A stretch of 64,000 nt of DNA from Streptomyces sp. NBC_00162 (GCF_024611995.1 NZ_CP102509.1:4278001-4342000); one strand, 5' to 3'; counted from the first letter of the stretch, positions 17,696-29,853 are shown. Notes: generated by a model not told the origin, from the sequence alone. Translations and numbers: made by a program.

Positions 17696-18790
17696 GTGAC
17701 CGAAATGACCGACGGCGTCCTGCACACCCTGTTCCGTACGGAACAGGGCGGCCACGAGCAAGTCGTGCTGTGCCAGGACCGAGCCACAGGCCTGAAGGCC
17801 GTCATCGCGATCCACTCCACCGCCCTGGGCCCCGCCCTCGGCGGCACGCGCTTCCACGCGTACGCCTCGGACGAGGAGGCCGTCCTCGACGCGCTGAACC
17901 TCTCCCGCGGCATGTCGTACAAGAACGCCCTCGCCGGTCTCGACCTCGGCGGCGGCAAGGCCGTGATCATCGGGGACCCCGACATCCTCAAGTCGGAGGA
18001 ACTGCTGCTGGCCTACGGCCGGTTCGTGGAGTCCCTCGGCGGCCGCTACGTGACCGCCTGCGACGTCGGCACGTACGTGGCGGACATGGACATCGTGGCC
18101 CGCGAGACCCGCTGGGCGACCGGCCGCTCCCCCGAGAACGGCGGCGCGGGCGACTCCTCGGTGCTCACCGCCTTCGGTGTCTTCCAGGGCATGCGCGCCA
18201 GCGCCCAGCACCTGTGGGGCGACCCGACCCTGCGCGGCCGCAAGGTCGCCGTGGCGGGCGTCGGCAAGGTCGGCCACTACCTGGTCGAGCACCTGCTGGA
18301 GGACGGCGCCGAGGTCGTGATCACGGACGTGCGGGAAGAGTCCGTGCGCCGGATCCTCGACAAGCACCCCGGCAAGGTCACGGCGGTCGCCGACACGGAC
18401 GCGCTGATCCGCGTGCCCGGTCTGGACATCTACGCCCCGTGCGCGCTGGGCGGCGCCCTGAACGACGAGACGGTGCCGGTCCTGACGGCCAAGGTCGTCT
18501 GCGGAGCGGCGAACAACCAGCTCGCCCACCCGGGCATCGAGAAGGACGTCTCGGACCGCGGGATCCTCTACGCGCCCGACTACGTGGTCAACGCCGGTGG
18601 CGTGATCCAGGTCGCCGACGAGCTGCGCGGCTTCGACTTCGACCGCTGCAAGGCCAAGGCGGCGCAGATCTTCGACACCACGCTCGCCATATTCGCACGT
18701 GCGAAGGCGGACGGCATTCCGCCGGCCGCTGCGGCCGACCGGATCGCCGAGCAGCGGATGGCGGACGCCCGCTCCGCGCGCGCGGTCTAG
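17696..18790 (+). CDS. vdh: Valine (branched-chain amino acid) dehydrogenase
   Basis: A 364-residue NAD-dependent enzyme that oxidatively deaminates valine, leucine and isoleucine to 2-oxo acids, supplying branched precursors for fatty acids and polyketides. The catalytic region is [14 protein letters not shown] (about 85-98). The Rossmann motif is [20 protein letters not shown] (about 190-209), and CGAANNQL follows near 265. I chose the GTG at 17696 because GGGAG lies 8 bases upstream and it gives 364 residues, the size known for Streptomyces Vdh. The ATG at 17681 has no ribosome site. It is monocistronic and divergent from the 284-residue protein. Confidence 0.95.
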   Translation: MTEMTDGVLHTLFRTEQGGHEQVVLCQDRATGLKAVIAIHSTALGPALGGTRFHAYASDEEAVLDALNLSRGMSYKNALAGLDLGGGKAVIIGDPDILKSEELLLAYGRFVESLGGRYVTACDVGTYVADMDIVARETRWATGRSPENGGAGDSSVLTAFGVFQGMRASAQHLWGDPTLRGRKVAVAGVGKVGHYLVEHLLEDGAEVVITDVREESVRRILDKHPGKVTAVADTDALIRVPGLDIYAPCALGGALNDETVPVLTAKVVCGAANNQLAHPGIEKDVSDRGILYAPDYVVNAGGVIQVADELRGFDFDRCKAKAAQIFDTTLAIFARAKADGIPPAAAADRIAEQRMADARSARAV

Positions 18791-19080
18791 GCACCTCCCG
18801 GGGCTCCCGGATGCGCCCGCCGGGGTGCGGCGAGACGGAACTCACTGCACTTCGGCGGGTCGCGGGCCAGGAAAGCGTTAAAATCGCGGTTGACCAGCGA
18901 GGACGGGGCGCCTTGTTGGTTCTGCACCGGGGCGCGTCATGCGGGCGGCGTACCGTATGGCCGCGGAAGCAGGTACCGTTAAACCCCTACGGACGGTCTC
19001 TCCACGGAGAGCCCGCTCCGAACCATGAACGCGTGTCAGACTCTGGGGCCGTCGAGCCCCGTCACCGAGGGGGTCGAGCC

Positions 19081-19341
19081 ATGGGGCGCGGCCGGGCCAA
19101 GGCCAAGCAGACAAAGGTCGCCCGCCAGCTGAAGTACAACAGCGGCGGGACTGACCTCTCGCGTCTGGCCAATGAGCTGGGCGCATCGCCGACAGAGCCG
19201 CTGCCTATCAGCGAGCCGGTCGAAGTCGATGACGATCTGGACGACGACGACCCGTACGCCAAGTACGCGGATCTGTACAACAGCGATGACGACGACGAGG
19301 ACGAGGAGTCCGGTCCGTCGGCACAGCGTCGCGGCGCTTGA
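19081..19341 (+). CDS. DUF3073 family protein
   Basis: An 86-residue conserved actinobacterial protein of unknown function. It starts with a basic segment (MGRGRAKAKQTKVARQLKYN), a hallmark of DUF3073, followed by LSRLANEL, then a very acidic second half (VDDDLDDDDPYAKYADLY and a DDDEDEE run). The charge split suggests nucleic-acid or ribosome contact, but that is inference. The ATG follows a GAGGGGG site. About 290 bases separate it from vdh, so it should have its own promoter. A shared hairpin terminator separates it from purM. Confidence 0.92.
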   Translation: MGRGRAKAKQTKVARQLKYNSGGTDLSRLANELGASPTEPLPISEPVEVDDDLDDDDPYAKYADLYNSDDDDEDEESGPSAQRRGA

Positions 19342-19377
19342 CGCTTTCTCGAGAGCGTCTGCACAACAGGGTCAAAG

Positions 19378-19420
19378 ACTGAAACCCGGTCCAGGGCATC
19401 GCCCCGGGCCGGGTTTCAGT
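19378..19420. terminator. Bidirectional terminator between DUF3073 gene and purM
   Basis: ACTGAAACCCGG (19378-19389) pairs with CCGGGTTTCAGT (19409-19420), with a GC-rich inner loop. It lies between two convergent genes. Confidence 0.87.
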
Positions 19421-19425
19421 GCTGC

Positions 19426-20496
19426 TCAGCTCGCGTAGGAACCGGTCAGGGTGGCGCCCTCGGCGTGGTCGCCGCGGTCCAGGATCTCGCCCGCGACCCA
19501 GGCGTCGACGCCCCGGTCGGCCAGCGCGGTGAGGGCCACGTCCACCGACTCGCCCGGGACGACCGCCATCATGCCGACGCCCATGTTCAGCGTCTTCTCC
19601 AGTTCCAGCTGCTCGACCTGACCGGCCTTGCCGACCAGGTCGAAGATCGCGCCGGGGGTCCAGGTCGAACGGTCGACCGTGGCGTGCAGGTGGTCCGGGA
19701 TCACCCGCGCCAGGTTGGCCGCGAGGCCGCCGCCCGTGATGTGCGAGTAGGCGTGCACCTCGGCCGTACGGGTGAGGGCGAGGCAGTCGAGCGAGTAGAT
19801 CTTCGTGGGCTCCAGCAGTTCCTCGCCCAGGGTGCGGCCGAGCTCGGCGACTTCCTGGTCCAGGGACATTCCGGCCCGGTCGAAGAGGACGTGCCGGACC
19901 AGCGAGTACCCGTTCGAGTGAAGGCCGGACGAAGCCATCGCGATGACGGCGTCACCCGTACGGATGCGATCCGCACCGAGCAGCCGGTCGTACTCGACGA
20001 CACCGGTGCCGGCGCCCGCCACGTCGAAGTCGTCAGGGCCGAGCAGACCCGGGTGTTCGGCGGTCTCGCCGCCCACCAGGGCGCAGCCGGCGAGGACGCA
20101 GCCCTCGGCGATGCCCTTGACGATGGCCGCGACACGCTCGGGGTGGACCTTGCCGACGCAGATGTAGTCGGTCATGAAGAGCGGCTCGGCGCCGCAGACG
20201 ACGATGTCGTCCATGACCATCGCGACGAGGTCGTGGCCGATGGTGTCGTACACGCCGAGCTGGCGGGCGATGTCGACCTTGGTGCCGACCCCGTCGGTGG
20301 CGGAGGCGAGCAGCGGGCGCTCGTAGCGCTTGAGGGCGGAGGCGTCGAAGAGGCCGGCGAAGCCGCCGAGGCCGCCGAGGACCTCGGGGCGCTGCGTCTT
20401 CTTCACCCACTCCTTCATCAGCTCGACGGCGCGGTCTCCCGCTTCGATGTCCACGCCTGCGGCTGCGTAGCTGGCACCGGTGGTCTTCTCTGTCAT
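19426..20496 (-). CDS. purM: Phosphoribosylformylglycinamidine cyclo-ligase (AIR synthetase)
   Basis: A 356-residue cytosolic enzyme of purine synthesis, converting FGAM plus ATP to AIR. Family features are YAAAGVDIEAGDRAVELMK at the N-terminus, the ATP/substrate loop SATDGVGTKVDIA (about 67-79), MVMDDIVVCGAEPLFMTDYI, GGETAEHPG (about 142-150) and the C-terminal HITGGGLAANLARV. Length is typical (about 345-360). It lies 106 bases downstream of purF on the same strand, so the two probably form one transcription unit. It ends at a bidirectional hairpin. Confidence 0.97.
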   Translation of the reverse strand: MTEKTTGASYAAAGVDIEAGDRAVELMKEWVKKTQRPEVLGGLGGFAGLFDASALKRYERPLLASATDGVGTKVDIARQLGVYDTIGHDLVAMVMDDIVVCGAEPLFMTDYICVGKVHPERVAAIVKGIAEGCVLAGCALVGGETAEHPGLLGPDDFDVAGAGTGVVEYDRLLGADRIRTGDAVIAMASSGLHSNGYSLVRHVLFDRAGMSLDQEVAELGRTLGEELLEPTKIYSLDCLALTRTAEVHAYSHITGGGLAANLARVIPDHLHATVDRSTWTPGAIFDLVGKAGQVEQLELEKTLNMGVGMMAVVPGESVDVALTALADRGVDAWVAGEILDRGDHAEGATLTGSYAS

Positions 20497-20602
20497 GACA
20501 GGAGAGAGCTTTCGTGTCGTTACTGCGGGTGGTGCTGGGCCCCCGGAGAAGCCTCAAAAGGGAGGGCCCAGCGCAGGTTGAGCCGGCGAAACCGAGGAGC
20601 GC

Positions 20603-22120
20603 CTACGGGCGGCGGAGCGCGTCGGCGGCGTCCGTGCCGCCGGCCAGCTCGGACTCCAGCAGCTGCTTGCCCAGGAGCTGCGGGTCGGGCAGCTCCATGG
20701 GGTACTCGCCGTCGAAGCAGGCACGGCAGAGGTTGGGCTTCTGGATGGTGGTCGCCTCGACCATCGCGTCGAGCGAGATGTACGAGAGCGAGTCCGCGCC
20801 CAGCGACGTGGCGATCTCGTCGACCGTCATGCCGTTGGCGATCAGCTCGGCCCGGGTGGCGAAGTCGATGCCGAAGAAGCACGGCCACTTCACCGGCGGC
20901 GAGGAGATCCGGATGTGGACCTCCGCCGCGCCGGCCTCGCGGAGCATCTTGACCAGGGCGCGCTGGGTGTTGCCGCGGACGATCGAGTCGTCGACGACCA
21001 CCAGGCGCTTGCCCCGGATGACTTCCTTGAGGGGGTTGAGCTTCAGGCGGATGCCGAGCTGGCGGATCGTCTGCGAGGGCTGGATGAAGGTCCGGCCGAC
21101 GTAGGCGTTCTTGACCAGGCCGGAGCCGTACGGGATCCCGCTGGCCTCGGCGTATCCGACGGCGGCGGGCGTGCCCGACTCCGGCGTCGGTATCACCAGA
21201 TCGGCGTCGACCGGGGCTTCCTTGGCCAGGCGCCGGCCCATCTCGACACGCGAGAGGTAGACGTTCCGGCCGGCGATGTCGGTGTCCGGGCGCGCCAGGT
21301 AGACGTACTCGAAGACACAGCCCTTGGGCTTCGCTTCCGCGAATCGGGAGGTCCGCAGGCCGTTCTCGTCGATCGCGATGAGCTCGCCCGGCTCGACCTC
21401 GCGGACGAAGCTGGCCCCGCAGATGTCGAGGGCGGCGGTCTCACTCGCGACCACCCAGCCGCGCTCCAGGCGGCCGAGGACCAGCGGGCGGATGCCCTGC
21501 GGGTCACGGGCGGTGTAGAGGGTCCCCTCGTCCATGAAGACGAGCGAGAAGGCGCCCTTCACCTTCGGGAGGACCTTGGTGGCCGACTCCTCGATGGTCA
21601 GGGGCTTGCCGTCCTCGTCGGTCTGGCCCGCCAGGAGGGCGGTGACCAGGTCCGTGTCGTTGGTGGCCGCCACCTGGGTGGCGCGGCCGTCCTGACGGGG
21701 GAGGTCGGCGACCATCTCGGCAAGCTCGGCGGTGTTCACCAAGTTGCCGTTGTGACCCAGGGCAATGGAGCCGTGGGCGGTCGCACGGAAGGTGGGCTGG
21801 GCGTTCTCCCAGACGGAGGCTCCAGTGGTCGAGTAGCGGGCGTGACCGACCGCGATATGACCCTGGAGCGAGCCGAGAGAGGTTTCGTCGAAGACTTGGG
21901 AAACGAGGCCCATGTCCTTGAAGACGAGGATCTGGGAACCGTTGCTCACAGCGATTCCCGCGGACTCTTGTCCGCGGTGCTGCAGTGCATACAGTCCGAA
22001 GTAGGTGAGCTTGGCGACCTCTTCACCCGGAGCCCAGACACCGAAGACGCCGCAAGCGTCCTGGGGGCCCTTTTCTCCGGGGAGCAGGTCGTGGTTGAGT
22101 CGTCCATCACCACGAGGCAC
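20603..22120 (-). CDS. purF: Amidophosphoribosyltransferase
   Basis: A 505-residue enzyme making phosphoribosylamine from PRPP and glutamine, the first committed purine step. A propeptide of about 22 residues precedes the catalytic cysteine in ACGVFGVW (Cys23), as in the Bacillus-type enzyme that is processed and carries a 4Fe-4S cluster. The C-terminal CRACFDGEYP would be part of the cluster ligands. The N-terminal glutaminase part has GHNGNLVN. The PRPP-binding loop is VVVDDSIVRGNTQ (about 362-374). The start is GTG at 22120 with a weak ribosome site. It is followed by purM and is divergent from the sulfatase. Confidence 0.96.
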   Translation of the reverse strand: MPRGDGRLNHDLLPGEKGPQDACGVFGVWAPGEEVAKLTYFGLYALQHRGQESAGIAVSNGSQILVFKDMGLVSQVFDETSLGSLQGHIAVGHARYSTTGASVWENAQPTFRATAHGSIALGHNGNLVNTAELAEMVADLPRQDGRATQVAATNDTDLVTALLAGQTDEDGKPLTIEESATKVLPKVKGAFSLVFMDEGTLYTARDPQGIRPLVLGRLERGWVVASETAALDICGASFVREVEPGELIAIDENGLRTSRFAEAKPKGCVFEYVYLARPDTDIAGRNVYLSRVEMGRRLAKEAPVDADLVIPTPESGTPAAVGYAEASGIPYGSGLVKNAYVGRTFIQPSQTIRQLGIRLKLNPLKEVIRGKRLVVVDDSIVRGNTQRALVKMLREAGAAEVHIRISSPPVKWPCFFGIDFATRAELIANGMTVDEIATSLGADSLSYISLDAMVEATTIQKPNLCRACFDGEYPMELPDPQLLGKQLLESELAGGTDAADALRRP

Positions 22121-22453
22121 AGCTCAAGTGTAGGCGAGGTCGACCACTGGTCCGAATTCGGGAGCCCCGGGAAATGTCACAGCACAGAGGGTGACCGGGC
22201 CGCTGCGTCTCGGTATCCGGATTCCTTTGTTGACAGCCGTATGGGCATTCGTACAGGCTCTCGCCTCATGCAGCCTCTCGGTGACCGCACCGTCACCCTC
22301 GTCGAGCGCCGGCACGTGGACCTGGTCCGTGTCGCGAGCGCCATCTGTCGCTGTTCTGCGTAGTCACACGCCGCTTTTCCTTTCCCCTTTTCTCCTGCCT
22401 CCGCCCCGGCATGCCCTGCGCTGCCGGGCGCCAGGCCGTGCCTTGGAGTACCT
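22121..22453. promoter_or_regulatory. Divergent region between purF and sulfatase
   Basis: About 333 bases between oppositely directed genes, so it should hold both promoters. A TTGACA at 22231-22236 on the plus strand could be a -35 box, but no good -10 follows. A pyrimidine-rich stretch (22374-22400) precedes the sulfatase. No PurR-like palindrome or riboswitch is apparent. Confidence 0.45.
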
Positions 22454-23869
22454 GTGACCTCGTACGAACCCCATCTGTCCCGGCGTGCCTTCGGCGGGGC
22501 GGTCGGCGTGAGCGCCGCCGCGGCGGCCGTCGGAGTCGGCGCTGCCGCCCCCGCCCAGGCCGCCGAGGCCGCGCAGGAGCGGGAGTTCCGCGCCGCGCGC
22601 GGGCGGCAGTCCCGGCGTCCCAACATCCTGTTCATCCTGGGCGACGACCTGGGCTGGGCGGACCTGTCCTCATACGGCTCCACGCACATCAAGACCCCCA
22701 ACCTGGACCGACTGGCCCGCCAGGGCGTCCGGTTCACCGACGCGTACTCGGGCTCCGCGACCTGCTCTCCGACCCGGTTCAGCCTGTACACGGGCCGCTA
22801 CCCGGCCCGCACCAAGGGCGGGCTGGCCGAGCCGATCGCCGACAAGTCGGCGGGCCTGGAGCCCACCCACCCCACGCTGGCCTCGCTGCTGAAGGAGTCC
22901 GGCTACTCCACCGCGCTGATCGGCAAGTGGCACGCGGGCTACCTGCCGGACTACAGCCCGACGAAGTCCGGCTGGGAGGAGTTCTTCGGCAACTTCGGCG
23001 GGGCGCTGGAGTACTACTCCAAGCTGGGCCTGGGCGGCGAGTACGACCTCTACGAGGGCGACGCCACCTACCGGGACCTGCGCTACTACACCCGGATCAT
23101 CACCGAGCGGGCCAGCGAGTACGTCTCGCGCGACCACCACGGCAAGCCGTGGCTGCTGAACCTGAACTTCACCACCCCGCACTGGCCTTGGATCGCCGAG
23201 GGGGACACGGAGGAGAGCGCCGAGATCGTCCGCCGGATCAAGGCGGGCGACGCACGGGCGCTGTGGCACCAGGACGGCGGCTCGGTCGAGAAGTACCGGC
23301 AGATGGTGGAGGACCTGGACCGGTCGGTCGGCGAGGTGCTGAAGGCGCTGAAGCGCTCCGGGCAGGAGGACAACACCCTGGTCGTGTTCTCCAGCGACAA
23401 CGGCGGCGAGCGCTTCTCGTACAACTGGCCGCTGTCGGGCAACAAGGCCTCGCTCCAGGAGGGCGGGATCCGGGTGCCGAACATCGTGCGCTGGCCCGCG
23501 CGGCTGGACGGCGGGCAGGTCAGCCGCGTCCCGGTGTTCAGCCCGGACTGGACGGCCACGCTGCTGGAGGTGGCCGGGACGCGGCCGCACCCGGCGTACC
23601 CGCTGGACGGGGTGAGCCTGGCCGGGTACCTGCTGCGCGGCGAGGAGGTCGCCGGGCGGGACCTGTTCTGGCGGGTCCGCGGGGAGCGGGCCCTGCGGCG
23701 CGGCGACTGGAAGTACTACCGCGGCAAGGCGGGCCGGGACCAGCTGTTCAACCTGGCCGGGGACGTCCGCGAGCAGGCCGACAAGGCCGCGCTGGAACCG
23801 GCCCGGCTGGCGGAGCTGCGGTCGGCCTGGGAGTCCGTGAACGCGGAACTGCTGCCCTACCCGGCCTGA
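22454..23869 (+). CDS. Tat-exported arylsulfatase-family sulfatase
   Basis: A 471-residue exported sulfate-ester hydrolase. A twin-arginine signal (LSRRAFGGAVGVSAAAAA, about 8-25) indicates folded export. The metal-binding start is NILFILGDDLGWADL (Asp64 and Asp65). The signature CSPTR (Cys104) is the site converted to formylglycine by a formylglycine-generating enzyme, which is not in this window. IGKWHAGY (about 155) and SSDNGGERF (about 315) supply further active-site residues. Tat export fits, since the cysteine must be modified in the cytoplasm. The start is GTG. The natural substrate is unknown. Sulfated polysaccharides are one possibility. Confidence 0.93.
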   Translation: MTSYEPHLSRRAFGGAVGVSAAAAAVGVGAAAPAQAAEAAQEREFRAARGRQSRRPNILFILGDDLGWADLSSYGSTHIKTPNLDRLARQGVRFTDAYSGSATCSPTRFSLYTGRYPARTKGGLAEPIADKSAGLEPTHPTLASLLKESGYSTALIGKWHAGYLPDYSPTKSGWEEFFGNFGGALEYYSKLGLGGEYDLYEGDATYRDLRYYTRIITERASEYVSRDHHGKPWLLNLNFTTPHWPWIAEGDTEESAEIVRRIKAGDARALWHQDGGSVEKYRQMVEDLDRSVGEVLKALKRSGQEDNTLVVFSSDNGGERFSYNWPLSGNKASLQEGGIRVPNIVRWPARLDGGQVSRVPVFSPDWTATLLEVAGTRPHPAYPLDGVSLAGYLLRGEEVAGRDLFWRVRGERALRRGDWKYYRGKAGRDQLFNLAGDVREQADKAALEPARLAELRSAWESVNAELLPYPA

Positions 23870-23891
23870 CGCACCCGGGTCCGGGCCGCGC

Positions 23892-24686
23892 TCATTCGGC
23901 CGCCGTGGCCCCCTTGGCGGTGAGGCCCTTGCCGTCGGGCGCGGTGAGGGTCAGGTTCTGACCCTGGATCTTCCAGGTGAGCGGGCCGCTGCCGAACAGG
24001 GCGGTCAGCGTCCGCTCCACCTCACCGGCCGGGCCCTCGCAGGCCATCCGGGTCGTGGTGAGCGGCCCGAAGGTGACCGTGGGACCGTCGACGGTGGCCT
24101 TGGCGCTGAACCGGTTGCAGCCGAGGCTGCCGCTCGCCGTGCCGTCGGTGGTGAGGGTGAACCTGGCCTTGCCGGCCGCCTCGGCGGGGACGGAGGACAC
24201 GGTCGCACCGTCGACCAGCGAGTCGACGGTCCACTCCGTCGCGGCGAGCGGCGCGTCCGGGGCCGGGGGCTGGGAGGTCAAGGCGATCGTGCTCCCGTCG
24301 GCGGTCTTCAGCGTGAGCCGGTCGGGGCCCCGGTCGATGGTCAGCCGGCCCTTGAAGAGCTGGGCGAACGCGGTCTCGAACTCCTGGTTCTCGCAGGCCA
24401 TGTTGGTCGTCGCGCCCGGGGTCACGGTCAGGGCGGAGGAGCCTTCGGGGACGACCTTCGCCGTGAAGCCGTTGCAGCCGTAGTTGCCGGTGGCGTCGTC
24501 CTGCTTGAGGTCGACGCGGGCGGCCGCGGGTGCGTGCAGGGTGCGGCCGCCGGTGGTGAGGGACTCCACGGACCAGGAGCCGACGGGGTCGGGGAGCGGG
24601 CTGCTCCCGGCGTCTTCGGACTGACCGCACGCGGCGAGCGCGAGGAGGAGGGCCAGGCCGGTCGGAAGGTGCCTGAGGGTACGCAT
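23892..24686 (-). CDS. Lipoprotein with two META (HslJ-like) domains
   Basis: A 264-residue predicted lipoprotein with lipobox LALAACG (Cys about 20). It has two tandem META domains of about 110 residues each. Both carry the characteristic xGCNxF turn (YGCNGF near 70, LGCNRF near 195) and a following MACE/RMACEG segment whose cysteine can pair with the first. META domains occur in E. coli HslJ, a heat-inducible protein linked to novobiocin resistance. The role in Streptomyces is unknown. It lies convergently 22 bases past the sulfatase stop and just downstream of an MDMPI-type gene on the same strand. Confidence 0.88.
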   Translation of the reverse strand: MRTLRHLPTGLALLLALAACGQSEDAGSSPLPDPVGSWSVESLTTGGRTLHAPAAARVDLKQDDATGNYGCNGFTAKVVPEGSSALTVTPGATTNMACENQEFETAFAQLFKGRLTIDRGPDRLTLKTADGSTIALTSQPPAPDAPLAATEWTVDSLVDGATVSSVPAEAAGKARFTLTTDGTASGSLGCNRFSAKATVDGPTVTFGPLTTTRMACEGPAGEVERTLTALFGSGPLTWKIQGQNLTLTAPDGKGLTAKGATAAE

Positions 24687-24722
24687 GACGATGGGACGGA
24701 GCGGGCGGCCGGGCGGTTCCGC

Positions 24723-25514
24723 TCAGCTCATCAGGGGGAGCAGCGCCGACAGGTCGGCCCGCTCTCCGCTGGCCCTGACCTGCGCCTCGTCGAGGGCCGC
24801 GGCCCAGTGCGTACGGCCCGTCGCGAGCCGGATCCAGGTCAGCGGGTCGGTCTCCACCACGTTGGGCGGGGTACCGCGGGTGTGGCGGGGGCCCTCGATG
24901 CACTGGACCACCGCGAAGGGCGGGATCCGTACCTCGACCGAACCGCCCGGCGCCTTGAGGGCGAGGGCGTCGGCGAGCAGCCGGGTGCAGGCGGCCAGTG
25001 CCTGGCGCTCGATGGGGATGTCCGTTCCGGCGGCCCGGTTCAGGTCGTCGGTGTGGACCACCAGCTCCACGGTCCGGGTGACCATGAAGTCGGCCAGGGT
25101 CATGTCGCCGATCCACAGGTCCAGCACGCGTGCGCCGGTGTTGGCCTCCAGCGCCTCGGCCATGCGGGTGGCCGCACGCTCGTACAGCTCGGGGAGCGGG
25201 GCCCCGGCGAGGGTCTCGCGGGCGGCCTCGGAGATCTTCCCGGCGAGGGAGGCGGTGGCGGAGGGCCACTCGACGGCGGTCAGCTCGACGACGGCGGCGG
25301 GCGGCCGGGCGAGGCCGGCGGCCAGCGAGTCCGCGATCCACGCGATGTGCGCGGCGAGTTCGCCGACGGTCCACTCCCCGAGCCCGCTGGGCCGCGCCAG
25401 CTGCTCGGGCGTCAACTCGCGCACGGCGTCGGCGACATGCCCGAACTGCGCGGTGACGGCCGCGCGGATCCTGACGGGGTCGAAGGCACGCGGCTTCTTC
25501 TTGGCGGGCGGCAT
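24723..25514 (-). CDS. MDMPI N-terminal / SCP-like protein (mycothiol-dependent maleylpyruvate isomerase family)
   Basis: A 263-residue cytosolic protein of the DinB-like actinobacterial family that includes mycothiol-dependent maleylpyruvate isomerase. The N-terminal four-helix bundle carries GEWTVGELAAHIAWIADSL (His about 57) and TVELVVHTDDLNRAAG (His about 155), the positions of the metal-binding histidines. The C-terminal part from about 190 (PIERQALAACTRLLADAL... PPFAVVQCIEG) is the sterol-carrier-like domain often fused to it. Whether it acts on maleylpyruvate is not shown, and most members have unknown substrates. It is followed 36 bases later by the META lipoprotein. Confidence 0.85.
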   Translation of the reverse strand: MPPAKKKPRAFDPVRIRAAVTAQFGHVADAVRELTPEQLARPSGLGEWTVGELAAHIAWIADSLAAGLARPPAAVVELTAVEWPSATASLAGKISEAARETLAGAPLPELYERAATRMAEALEANTGARVLDLWIGDMTLADFMVTRTVELVVHTDDLNRAAGTDIPIERQALAACTRLLADALALKAPGGSVEVRIPPFAVVQCIEGPRHTRGTPPNVVETDPLTWIRLATGRTHWAAALDEAQVRASGERADLSALLPLMS

Positions 25515-25523
25515 GACCCGACC

Positions 25524-26786
25524 CTACTCGGGCCCGGGCAGCACGAGCCCGGTGCAGCCGCGGCGCTGGGCGGTGTCGGTGGCGTAGGCCTTGAACAACT
25601 CGTCCAAGCGCGGGCCGAGGACGGACCGGTAGTCGTACGGGACGGTCATCGTCAGGGTGGCCGGCCGCTCCTGGCAGGTCATCGAGCCGTAGAGCACGTC
25701 GCCGAGGCGGCCCGCCTTGCCGGGGATCACCGGGTCCGGGCTGCGCCTGCCGGGGGCGGCGACCGCTGCCGCGTCGTCGCCGAAGTACGACCGGGTCCGG
25801 ACCCACCACGGTGCGACCCGCAGGACCGCGTCCAGGTTCACGTGGGCGCGCTCCTCCTCGCTCAGCGTGGGGAAGAGGCGCTTGGTCGCCTCGCGTCCCA
25901 CCGCGAGCAGGCAGCCCTCCTCGCGGGCGGCTCCTCCGAGGGGTACGCCGGCGGCCCTGTCGGGCAGCCTGACCCGGTCCGCCGTACGCAGGTGGGCGGC
26001 GTACCAGCCGCAGCTGTCCGACCGGTCACCCACCGGGCCGAGATCGGCAACGGGTGCGGGCAGCTGCTCCGGGAGTTCGGGCAGCTGCGTCCGGCAGCCG
26101 AACTTCGCGGCGGCGCCCTCCGCGGCGTGCCGGGCGAGACGGGCCAGGACCGGGCGGTCACCGGCCTCGTGCCGGGTGCTCGGGGAGGTGGCGGTCACGA
26201 TCAGGGTGGTCGTACCGGCCTTGGCCGGCTGCTCGCACCGGGCCACGACGGTGACGTCGTCGGGACCGTAGTCGCCGAGCCGGCCGTCCCCGAGCGGCAT
26301 CCGGTCGGGCAGCCTGGTCCGAGCGGTCATATCGCCCTGCGAGCCGGGGCGCATGGTGGCGAAGGGGTCCCCGGAATCGTCGGCGGTGTGCAGGGCTCGC
26401 GCCTGGGGCAGCCCCTTCAGGGCGAGGGTGAACTGGCTGAGCCGCACGTCCCGGCCCTTTCGGTCCTCCAGGCGGCTCAGCACACAGTTGTCGGGAATCG
26501 TGTCGAAGTCGATGGTCCTCGGCTCCTCGCCGCCGAGGACCACCCGGTCGGTGCCGCCGTCCAGGCTCATGACCGTCTCGGCGTCCACCAGCCCGGCGCA
26601 CGCCTGGGTTATCAGCGCGCGGCTCGCCTTGCGGTCCTGGTGGGTCTCGTACGAGTCGTACAGCGCCCAGCCGCCGAAGACCACGCCGCCCACACCCGCG
26701 ATGCACAGCAGCAAATTGACCGCATTGCGCCATCGGCCCCGATCCGGCAGCACCCCGCCGCTGGACGGCTCCAGTGGTTCGAACAT
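25524..26786 (-). CDS. Membrane-anchored extracytoplasmic protein of unknown function
   Basis: A 420-residue protein with a short cytoplasmic start (MFEPLEPSSGGVLPDRGRWR), one membrane helix (about 24-45) and a large outer domain rich in Cys (about eight, spaced as for disulfides: QACAGLV, NCVLS, CEQP, GCRT, SCGWY, GCLLA, TCQER, RGCTG). I do not recognise the fold. The ATG at 26786 follows a GGGGGTCGGG site. The upstream frame beginning at 26864 overlaps the purL terminator and was rejected. It lies between purL and the MDMPI-type gene on the same strand. Confidence 0.82.
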   Translation of the reverse strand: MFEPLEPSSGGVLPDRGRWRNAVNLLLCIAGVGGVVFGGWALYDSYETHQDRKASRALITQACAGLVDAETVMSLDGGTDRVVLGGEEPRTIDFDTIPDNCVLSRLEDRKGRDVRLSQFTLALKGLPQARALHTADDSGDPFATMRPGSQGDMTARTRLPDRMPLGDGRLGDYGPDDVTVVARCEQPAKAGTTTLIVTATSPSTRHEAGDRPVLARLARHAAEGAAAKFGCRTQLPELPEQLPAPVADLGPVGDRSDSCGWYAAHLRTADRVRLPDRAAGVPLGGAAREEGCLLAVGREATKRLFPTLSEEERAHVNLDAVLRVAPWWVRTRSYFGDDAAAVAAPGRRSPDPVIPGKAGRLGDVLYGSMTCQERPATLTMTVPYDYRSVLGPRLDELFKAYATDTAQRRGCTGLVLPGPE

Positions 26787-26850
26787 CCCGACCCCCGCTC
26801 TTGCAACTGCGACGACGCGGCTGACCGTACCAACCACCGACGACAACGCA

Positions 26851-26881
26851 GAGGCCCCGCCCACAGGGTGGGCGGGGCCTC
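26851..26881 (-). terminator. Terminator of the purSQL unit
   Basis: A perfect 14-bp stem GAGGCCCCGCCCAC/GTGGGCGGGGCCTC with a 3-base loop, 20 bases past the purL stop. Confidence 0.9.
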
Positions 26882-26900
26882 GTACAGCCGAGGGCGGGGA

Positions 26901-29146
<2,246 letters not shown>

Positions 29147-29150
<4 letters not shown>

Positions 29151-29851
29151 GCGTTGACCAGCTTCTTCAGGACCGAGGTGAAGAACGGGAGGCCGTCGGT
29201 GCGGCCCGTCCCGATCAGCGGCTCGACCGCGTGCTCCGGGTGCGGCATGAGGCCGACGACGTTGCCCGCGGCGTTGGTGATGCCGGCGATGTCGCGCAGC
29301 GAGCCGTTCGGGTTACCGAATCCATCAGCGGCTTCGCCGCGGACCAGGTACCGGAAGGCCACGCGGCCTTCGGCCTCCAGCTCGTCGAGCGTGCGCTCGT
29401 CGGCGGTGTAGCGGCCGTCCATGTTCTTGAGCGGTACGGAGATCTCCTGGCCGGCGGTGTAGTCGCCGGTCCACGCGGTCTCCGCGTTCTCCACCCGCAG
29501 CTTCTGGTCGCGGCAGATGAAGTGCAGGTGGTTGTTGCGGAGCATCGCCCCCGGCAGCAGGTGGGCCTCGGTGAGGACCTGGAAGCCGTTGCAGATGCCG
29601 AGGACGGGCATGCCGCCCTTGGCCTGCTCGATGATGGTGTCCATCACCGGCGAGAACCGGGAGATGGCTCCGGCGCGCAGGTAGTCCCCGTAGGAGAAGC
29701 CGCCCGCGAGGACGACCGCGTCGACCTGGTGCAGGTCCTTGTCGCGGTGCCAGAGCGAAACCGGCTCGGCCCCCGCGAGGCGGATGGCGCGCAGCGAGTC
29801 ACGGTCGTCGAGCGTTCCGGGGAACGTGACGACTCCGATGCGAGTGGTCAC
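29147..29851 (-). CDS. purQ: Phosphoribosylformylglycinamidine synthase glutaminase subunit PurQ
   Basis: A 234-residue class I glutamine amidotransferase that releases ammonia for PurL. Catalytic Cys lies in VLGICNGFQ (about 90), and the His/Glu of the triad are in MPHPEHAVE (about 205). The start is GTG ([18 protein letters not shown]). The longer frame back to 30106 runs antisense-free through purS and is not real. It begins 2 bases after the purS stop and overlaps purL by 4 bases, so the three genes are one operon. Confidence 0.96.
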
Positions 29852-29853
29852 CC